Source: Qipengyuania aestuarii
GTDB taxonomy: Bacteria; Pseudomonadota; Alphaproteobacteria; Sphingomonadales; Sphingomonadaceae
Assembly (NCBI RefSeq): GCF_019711535.1
Contig: NZ_JAIGNP010000003.1
Location: forward strand, 833,228 to 897,227
Reading direction: 5' to 3'
DNA: 64,000 nt
Positions 58,230 to 64,000 of this stretch are shown here, piece after piece. The position numbers were made by a program, and so were the translations under genes. Under the pieces are notes generated by a model. It had not been told where the DNA came from. It was given only the letters and a program-made list of their open reading frames with translations, and did not search any database. Each line of letters begins with the position of its first letter. Positions within the stretch are counted from its first letter, which is position 1.

Positions 58230-59723
58230 GTGAGAAAGTTCATGGTGGCTGCATTGTTCGCAGCCATGATTTCATCGCAGGTCAGTGCACAGGATAGCGC
58301 GCCAGAAAAATATGCGAACTGGACGGAACGGGACTGGTCCGAAGCTGCACGTACAGATGTTCTCGCCGCCTATCGCGAGTTCGTAGAAAACCATCCGGGC
58401 GTTTATGACCTTGCCAATCCCGGTTTTCTCAAGCAGCTCGGCGAAGCAAGGTCCGCCGGACTGGCCGCTGCGAAAAAGGCAGAAGATCAGTCTGGCTATG
58501 CTTTGGCCTTGGCCAGTTTCAGCTCGATCCTGTCGGATGGCCATGCGCAGGCTCAAGCCTTCTCTCCACCCGTCCCCTCGGACGCGCCGCGATATTGGCC
58601 GGGTTTTGTCGCCCTTTGGCGCGGTGACCGTCTCATCGCCAGCACGCCAGATCGGAATGAGATGTTGAATGGCAGCGAGATCACTGAATGCGATGGCATG
58701 CTGATCAAGGAATTCCTGACGGACCGGCTATTAGTCCGTAATTTTCGTCCGAATGAAGCCGGCCAATGGTGGGTTCGCCCCTCACAGCTATTCTATTCGA
58801 TCGGCGAGCTCTCGAGCAGCCATCCTCGCAAATGCACGTTTTCGTTAGCGGATGGCGAGAAAATGACACAGGCCCTGGATTGGTCCGCCGCTACCAAAGA
58901 ACAGCGCGATTTCTACGGAGAGAGCGTTTTCCCTGCTGCAGAACCGACTATCCTCAGTGAGCCTCGCGACGGGATTTTCGTGATCGGATTAGGAGATTTC
59001 GATCCCGGCGATGACCTGCGTACGCAATACGCAGCGCTCTATTCAGCGGTTGAGAGGAGGAGAGAAGAACTCCTGAGGGCGAGAGCTGTCGTAATGGATA
59101 TGCGTGGAAACAACGGCGGGTCGTCGGAATGGTCGCGCAGGCTGGCTTCGATACTATGGGGTGAAAGCGCCCTTCAGTCTCGTTCTCATCAGAGCGAGGC
59201 TATCGACTGGCGTACGAGTCCTGATACGATCGAGTATCTGGAAGAAGCGGAAACTGAATTTCGAGAAAATGGCGAGCTCGAAATCGCCGACTGGTTGTCG
59301 GCGACCACCGAAAGCATGACCGCAGCACATAACGCAGGCAAGCCGCTGTGGCGCGAAACCCAGGAGCAGGCGCCCGTCGAAACAGGTGGCGAAGCGCCGA
59401 CACCGACCGATTTCACGGTACCGGTTTATGTGATCAATTGGGGACTGTGCGCCAGTGCATGCCTCGATGCGAACGATGTCTTCACGCGGTTCGCTAACAC
59501 GAAGCTTATCGGCGCACCCACTTCCGCGGATTCAACCTACATGGAAGTGCGCACTGTTCCGCTTCCGGCAGGTCCTGGACAGCTTGTGATACCGAACAAA
59601 GTCTATGTCGGACGTCCGCGCGCGTGGGGAGAATTTTACGAGCCCGACATCATGATGGACCAAGTGGACTGGTCGACCGATGCTTTTCTGGACAGGATCG
59701 AGACCGATTTGGTGGCCGGATGA
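58230..59723 (+). CDS. S41-family peptidase-like protein
   Basis: A 497-aa protein with a signal peptide (about 1-20). A helical N-terminal part is followed by a C-terminal S41/tricorn-core fold: ARAVVMDMRGNNGGSSEW (about 287-304) and WGLCASACLDANDVF, where the Ser between the two Cys residues sits where the nucleophile is expected. Many S41 enzymes have Ser-Ala-Ser-Ala-Ser-Glu here; the altered context makes activity uncertain. It begins with GTG at 58230. It follows the hairpin after hslU and precedes the ACT protein on the same strand. Confidence 0.82.
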   Translation: MRKFMVAALFAAMISSQVSAQDSAPEKYANWTERDWSEAARTDVLAAYREFVENHPGVYDLANPGFLKQLGEARSAGLAAAKKAEDQSGYALALASFSSILSDGHAQAQAFSPPVPSDAPRYWPGFVALWRGDRLIASTPDRNEMLNGSEITECDGMLIKEFLTDRLLVRNFRPNEAGQWWVRPSQLFYSIGELSSSHPRKCTFSLADGEKMTQALDWSAATKEQRDFYGESVFPAAEPTILSEPRDGIFVIGLGDFDPGDDLRTQYAALYSAVERRREELLRARAVVMDMRGNNGGSSEWSRRLASILWGESALQSRSHQSEAIDWRTSPDTIEYLEEAETEFRENGELEIADWLSATTESMTAAHNAGKPLWRETQEQAPVETGGEAPTPTDFTVPVYVINWGLCASACLDANDVFTRFANTKLIGAPTSADSTYMEVRTVPLPAGPGQLVIPNKVYVGRPRAWGEFYEPDIMMDQVDWSTDAFLDRIETDLVAG

Positions 59724-59745
59724 ACGTGGGATCACGCTCGTTTCA

Positions 59746-60126
59746 ATGACCTCCTGGTTAAAACCCAAGTTGGACGGGCAAACTTGGCGGTTTGTCCTGC
59801 TGGATTCCGCCAATGCTGCTGATCTCTTAGGCGCGGCAATCGGAACATTCCGGGAAGACGAAGGGGTGACAGCAATCGTCCCCGTCGATGTGGCTGATAA
59901 GCTGGGAATTGGCGGCCCGGATTTCGGCAGGATATCCCTTATGGTTCACTCCGATCTCGAGGAGGTCGGCCTCACCGCCAAAGTGGCGACCGAACTCGCC
60001 GAAGCGGGCATCGCGTGCAACATGGTCGCAGCTTTTTATCACGATCATGCTTTTATTCCCGCAGCGCGTGCCCACGAGGCCCTGGATCTGCTGGAAAGAC
60101 TTGAGGTGCCACCCGATCAGGGATGA
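59746..60126 (+). CDS. ACT-domain protein
   Basis: A 126-aa protein with two ACT-like halves: [32 protein letters not shown], then [43 protein letters not shown] with the second-half sequence that is best conserved in the ACT_7/CASTOR-like family. Such proteins sense amino acids; the ligand is unknown. The ATG at 59746 lies 22 bp after the S41 stop. It converges on the SulP gene, with the stops overlapping by 10 nt. Confidence 0.82.
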   Translation: MTSWLKPKLDGQTWRFVLLDSANAADLLGAAIGTFREDEGVTAIVPVDVADKLGIGGPDFGRISLMVHSDLEEVGLTAKVATELAEAGIACNMVAAFYHDHAFIPAARAHEALDLLERLEVPPDQG

Positions 60127-61610
60127 GGTGCCAGTCCGATTTCGACACCTGTCTTGTCGGTCAGAGCAAACTTGTCGACAAGGTCGCTGCTTGCCCTGTT
60201 CAAGCCACGAACTTGAACGCTGCGGCCGTTGCGGCGCATCCGTTCCACTACCTTGTCGAGTGCTCCGACAGCCGAAATATCCCAGAAGTGAGCCTTACGC
60301 ACGTCTATTATCACATGGTCGGCGGGATCGGGCTGAGTACTTTCAGGGCCGAACGCGGCCTCGAAACGTTCGACGCTGGCGTAGAAGATCTGGCCCTTGG
60401 CGCGATAGACAGCGGTATTGCCATCCCGTTCGCGAACGACTTCGAACATCGTCATAACCTTGTGGGTGAAGAACACTCCGGAGAGCAGGACGCCCGCAAG
60501 GACGCCAAGCGCCAGATTATGCGTTGCCACGACCACGACGACCGTCGTCAGCATGACTACGCTGGACTGCCAGGGATGCTTGGAGAGATTGGGTATCGAA
60601 TTCCAGGAGAAGGTCCCGATGGACACCATGATCATGATCCCCACCAGAGCGGGCATGGGAACCTGGCCCACCAAATTGCCCAAAACAGCCAAGAGGACGA
60701 GCAGGGCCAGGCCAGCAGTGAAGGTCGAAAGGCGCCCGCGACCACCGCTGGTCACGTTGATGACCGACTGGCCGATCATTGCGCATCCGCCCATCCCGCC
60801 GAAGAATGCCGCAACGACGTTTGCCACCCCTTGGCCGGCACTTTCCCTCCGCTTGTTGGAACCGGTATGGGTCATGTCGTCGACGATCTGTGCAGTCAGC
60901 AAGGATTCCAAGAGGCCGACGGCCGCCATCGTGGCCGAGTAAGGGGCGATGATCGCCAGTGTTTCCCAGGTTAGCGGTACGTCCGGAAGCACGAAATAAG
61001 GCAGGCCCTCTGGCAATTCCCCCATGTCAGCCACAGTGTAGACCGGTGCGTTGATCCAGATGCTGAGTGCCGTCAGAACGATGATGGCCACCAGCGGACT
61101 GGGGACCGCCGTCGTCACTTTGGGGAAAAGATAGATGATCGCCAGAGCGGCGGCGACCATTGCGTAGGTTTCCCATCCGACATTGGTCAATTGCGGCAGT
61201 TGGGCGGTGAAAATGAGAATGGCCAGAGCGTTTACGAACCCGGTAATTACCGAGCGCGAAACGAATTGCATGAGAAGATCGAGGCGCAACAGGGCAGCGA
61301 TGCCTTGAAACACACCCATGAGAATGGTCGCAGCGAAGAGATATTCCACGCCGTGATCGCGCACGAGAGGGACCACGACTACGGCCACGGCGGCTGTCGC
61401 CGCACTGATCATGCCGGGTCTTCCGCCTGTGAATGCAATGACCATCGCGATCGCGACCGAGGCATAAAGGCCGACACGCGGGTCCACCCCTGCAATGATC
61501 GAGAAACCGATCGCTTCGGGTATCAAAGCAAGCGCCACGACGATCCCGGCAAGAACGTCCGCACGGATGTTGGAAAACCAGTCGCGTTTGATCGCGCCGA
61601 GATCAGGCAT
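60117..61610 (-). CDS. SulP-family anion transporter with STAS domain
   Basis: A 497-aa inner-membrane transporter. The hydrophobic core spans about 20-385, beginning [33 protein letters not shown], the SulP signature. The C-terminal STAS domain (about 415-497) contains [23 protein letters not shown] with the conserved Asp-Ile-Ser. Transported anion may be sulfate, bicarbonate or a dicarboxylate; sequence alone does not decide. A clear single gene, converging on the ACT gene. Confidence 0.93.
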   Translation of the reverse strand: MPDLGAIKRDWFSNIRADVLAGIVVALALIPEAIGFSIIAGVDPRVGLYASVAIAMVIAFTGGRPGMISAATAAVAVVVVPLVRDHGVEYLFAATILMGVFQGIAALLRLDLLMQFVSRSVITGFVNALAILIFTAQLPQLTNVGWETYAMVAAALAIIYLFPKVTTAVPSPLVAIIVLTALSIWINAPVYTVADMGELPEGLPYFVLPDVPLTWETLAIIAPYSATMAAVGLLESLLTAQIVDDMTHTGSNKRRESAGQGVANVVAAFFGGMGGCAMIGQSVINVTSGGRGRLSTFTAGLALLVLLAVLGNLVGQVPMPALVGIMIMVSIGTFSWNSIPNLSKHPWQSSVVMLTTVVVVVATHNLALGVLAGVLLSGVFFTHKVMTMFEVVRERDGNTAVYRAKGQIFYASVERFEAAFGPESTQPDPADHVIIDVRKAHFWDISAVGALDKVVERMRRNGRSVQVRGLNRASSDLVDKFALTDKTGVEIGLAPHP

Positions 61611-61719
61611 GTTGTCTATCCAGCATTGGAGGAAAGGCGCGGTTGCGCCGAAAAACTGCTTGCCCCTTTAGCAATTGTGCAATGCAGCACAACCCTGGTG
61701 CCCGATAGCATCGCCGCGA

Positions 61720-63540
61720 TTAAGCAAGCGCGCCTTCGTCCTCGCTTTGCTCTGCCTGCTGGCGAGCCCACATCTCGGCATAAAGTTCGCCCTTGCGGAG
61801 CAGTTCAACATGGGTGCCGATTTCGGCGAGGCGCCCATGGTCCAGCACCAGGATACGGTCCGCATCTGCGATGGTCGAAAGACGGTGCGCGATTGCAAGC
61901 GTGGTTCGGTGCTCGCTGACACGCTTCAGCGTACGAAGAATGTCCTGTTCGGTCCGGCTGTCCAAGGCGCTGGTGGCTTCGTCGAGAAGCAGGATGGGTG
62001 GATCCTTGACTAGAGTTCGGGCGATCGCAACGCGCTGTTTTTCACCGCCGGACAGTTTGAGACCGCGTTCCCCCACTTCTGTCTCGAAACCGTCCGGTAA
62101 TCGTTCAATGAACGGCAAGATCGCGGCGGCATCGGCTGCTGCCACTATGTCGTTGTGATCCGCGCCTTCTCGGCCATAGGCAATGTTGTAGCCAACCGTG
62201 TCGTTGAACAGCACGCTGTCCTGCGGGACTATGCCGATATGCGAGCGCAGGCTCTGCTGAGTGACGCCCGCGATATCCTGCCCGTCGATCAGAATGCGGC
62301 CGCGTTGGGGGTCGTAAAAGCGGAAGAGCAGGCGGGCGATGGTGCTCTTGCCTGCTCCGGAAGGTCCGACAATGGCAACATTGCTGCCCGCTGGTACCTC
62401 GAATGTGAGGCCGTGGAGGATGGTCCTGTCCGGTTCGTACCCGAAGTGCACGTGATCGAAGGTGATCGTCGGGCGCTTGACGACGAGGGCGGGCGCGCCG
62501 GGCCTGTCCGCCACTTCGACCGGGGTATCGATGAGGTTGAACATGGCGGCCATGTCGATGATCCCCTGCCGGATCGTGCGATAGACCCAGCCCAGCATAT
62601 CGAGCGGGCGAAAGAGTTGGGTGAGGTAGGTGTTCACGAACACCAGATCGCCGGTCGTGAGCTGTCCCTTGCTCCAGCCCCATACAGTGTAGGCCATGGC
62701 TCCGCCCATCAGCAGATTCATGATCAGCGCCTGCACCATATTGAGCATGCCGAGCGAGTTTTCGCTCTTGATGGCGGCCTCGGCATAAGAGCGCGCCGCG
62801 CGGCCATAGCGGTCCCGTTCCCGCTTCTCGGCGCCGAAATATTTTACCGTTTCATAATTAAGCAGGCTGTCCACCGCTCGCGACAGAGCCTGACCGTCGA
62901 GATCATTCATCTGCTTGCGCAGCTTCGTCCGCCACTCTGTGATCCAGCGAGTGACGGCAATGTAGGTGATGACGGTCATCCCCGTTGCCGCCACAAGTTC
63001 CCATCCGAAATTCAGATAGAAGATAACCGCGACAGCCGCGAGCTCAATCACGGTTGGAGCGATATTGAACAGCAGAAAATATAGCATCGAATCGATGCTT
63101 TTCGTGCCGCGCTCGATCGTTTTAGTGACTTCCCCCGTGCGACGGGAAAGATGGAACCTCAGCGAAAGGTTGTGAAGCCTCGCAAAGGTATCTTCCGCCA
63201 GATGGCGGGTAGCCTCCTGGCCAACTCGTTCGAAAACGATATTGCGTGTATTATCGAAGACCACACTGGCGAGCCTCCCGGCTGCGTAAGCCACAACGAA
63301 CGCGATCGCCACCATCGCCGCCTCGTTCGCGGGTGTGGTCATCGCATCGACTGCCTTCTTGTATGCGTAGGGAAGTGCAAGGGTGGTGGCCTTCGCTAGG
63401 AGCACCAGCCCCATGGCAATCGCGATACGCCTCCTCAGGTCGGGATGCTCTTTCGGCCAGAGATAGGGAAGAAAGCGTTTCAGCGTCTTCCAGCTATCGG
63501 CGTCCTGACGCTGGTCGGAGGTGATCGTATCGGGCGGCAT
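61720..63540 (-). CDS. Atm1-type ABC exporter (ATPase fused to permease)
   Basis: A 606-aa half-transporter. Six TMs lie within about 35-315, including NIVFERVGQEATRHLAEDTFARLHNLSLRFHLSRRTGEV, typical of Atm1/HMT1 exporters. The ATPase has Walker A VGPSGAGKS, the signature LSGGEKQRVAIART, and ILLLDEATSALD. Members export glutathione-linked metals or iron-sulfur precursors and give heavy-metal tolerance. It is a single gene with the SulP gene 109 bp downstream on the same strand. Confidence 0.93.
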   Translation of the reverse strand: MPPDTITSDQRQDADSWKTLKRFLPYLWPKEHPDLRRRIAIAMGLVLLAKATTLALPYAYKKAVDAMTTPANEAAMVAIAFVVAYAAGRLASVVFDNTRNIVFERVGQEATRHLAEDTFARLHNLSLRFHLSRRTGEVTKTIERGTKSIDSMLYFLLFNIAPTVIELAAVAVIFYLNFGWELVAATGMTVITYIAVTRWITEWRTKLRKQMNDLDGQALSRAVDSLLNYETVKYFGAEKRERDRYGRAARSYAEAAIKSENSLGMLNMVQALIMNLLMGGAMAYTVWGWSKGQLTTGDLVFVNTYLTQLFRPLDMLGWVYRTIRQGIIDMAAMFNLIDTPVEVADRPGAPALVVKRPTITFDHVHFGYEPDRTILHGLTFEVPAGSNVAIVGPSGAGKSTIARLLFRFYDPQRGRILIDGQDIAGVTQQSLRSHIGIVPQDSVLFNDTVGYNIAYGREGADHNDIVAAADAAAILPFIERLPDGFETEVGERGLKLSGGEKQRVAIARTLVKDPPILLLDEATSALDSRTEQDILRTLKRVSEHRTTLAIAHRLSTIADADRILVLDHGRLAEIGTHVELLRKGELYAEMWARQQAEQSEDEGALA

Positions 63541-63902
63541 GCGCCGTTATTTGGGATACTGGACTGCCCGGGGCAAGGCCAGGAAGCGGAGTGGCTTGGA
63601 TGGAAGACGTAGGCCGAGTGGTCCGTGTCGCTTAGATTTGTTGGGCAATCGAAAGTCCACAAAACATCGCGGACATCACCGGATGCAATTGGGAGAAGGA
63701 GGCATAAACTTGGTCGAGCCTCGATATTCCAGTTTCTGCACTGGCTGTAGCCAAGCCATCAGGCAGTCCGCGAAACCTGCGCAAGGAACCAATCGCCGAT
63801 ACTAATGTCGGCCTGATCGAAAGATGGATTGTGGAGCCCTTGAAAATTTGGCGCCGGTCACCATTTGGGAAGGGCAGAAATGTAGCGGAAACGGTCGGTT
63901 CC
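63541..63902. other. intergenic region without a supported gene
   Basis: 362 bp between the ABC exporter start and the promoter below. A 90-codon minus-strand frame at 63632-63904 has ordinary composition but no recognisable domain and no good ribosome-binding site; it is not called. The region should hold the exporter's promoter. Confidence 0.45.
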
Positions 63903-63961
63903 AAAAAAGTTCAAAAAACTTTTAAAAACCCATTGACCGAATCTTGGGTGGGGCCTAGATG
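63903..63961 (+). promoter_or_regulatory. strong promoter with UP-like A-tracts, probably of an rRNA operon
   Basis: Three A-tracts (63903-63928) precede TTGACC (63933-63938), then 17 bp, then TAGATG (63956-63961). UP-element-like tracts plus an almost consensus -35 are typical of stable-RNA promoters. The sequence after it, to the window end, has no start codon with a ribosome-binding site in good context and resembles an rRNA leader. The rRNA itself is not seen, so that part is inference. Confidence 0.6.
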
Positions 63962-64000
63962 GCCCTCACCGACGCGGCGCTGACGGTTTCTACCGGACGC

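Noticed and set aside
63632..63904. 90-codon minus-strand frame upstream of the ABC exporter
   Set aside because: No domain, no good ribosome-binding site, and it runs into the A-tract promoter region.

Overview
The window is a 64-kb chromosomal segment of a GC-rich alphaproteobacterium. Gene content points to Sphingomonadales, most likely family Erythrobacteraceae: a DUF3576 lipoprotein, rnd-lptC-lptA, ftsEX followed by ydcF and plsC, yceD with a Cbp3-type chaperone, many TonB-dependent receptors, and a FecI/FecR surface-signalling set. The assignment rests on recognised families and gene order, not on a search. Most of the window is housekeeping DNA on both strands with short gaps and many 1-4 nt start/stop overlaps. 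I see no CRISPR array, insertion sequence or prophage.

Layout. 1-3.3 kb: a truncated alpha/beta hydrolase, phaB, an exported protein of unknown function, and a DUF3576 lipoprotein. 3.4-10.3 kb: leuS-lptE-holA faces rnd-lptC-lptA, then ung. Between rnd and ung lies a six-unit CTTGGG repeat that is a good G-quadruplex candidate. 10.4-18.4 kb: a small WYL-like protein, gltD and gltB, and a membrane-anchored acidic protein. 18.6-24.4 kb: MaoC hydratase, thiolase, catalase-like protein, DUF4126 protein, and a metX-GNAT-metW operon. 24.4-29.6 kb: hisC, the ftsE-ftsX-ydcF-plsC operon, and a zinc-ribbon membrane protein.

29.7-33.4 kb is the most distinctive part. A tRNA-Leu(GAG) gene is followed by an AT-richer stretch and a two-gene unit. 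The first gene encodes a membrane GT2 glycosyltransferase with a C-terminal MshEN cyclic-di-GMP-binding module (NfrB-like). The second encodes an exported repeat protein with an NfrA-like C-terminal domain. Together they look like a minimal, c-di-GMP-controlled polysaccharide synthesis and export system.

33.4-42.6 kb: a divergent PEP-carboxylase-like protein with altered catalytic-loop residues, mtnP-glpD (4-nt overlap), putA, and a small exported protein with possible papain-like residues. 42.7-53.7 kb is a surface and nutrient-uptake region: FecI-type sigma, FecR, an STN-domain TonB receptor and an autotransporter on one strand, then a second TonB receptor beside a class A acid phosphatase that lacks one catalytic-motif Asp. 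54-64 kb: ArsN2-like GNAT, yceD, Cbp3-type chaperone, bamE, hslVU with a heat-shock-type promoter placed against the hslV start codon, an S41 peptidase, an ACT protein, a SulP transporter and an Atm1-type ABC exporter. The window ends in a strong promoter with A-tracts that probably drives a stable-RNA operon just outside it.
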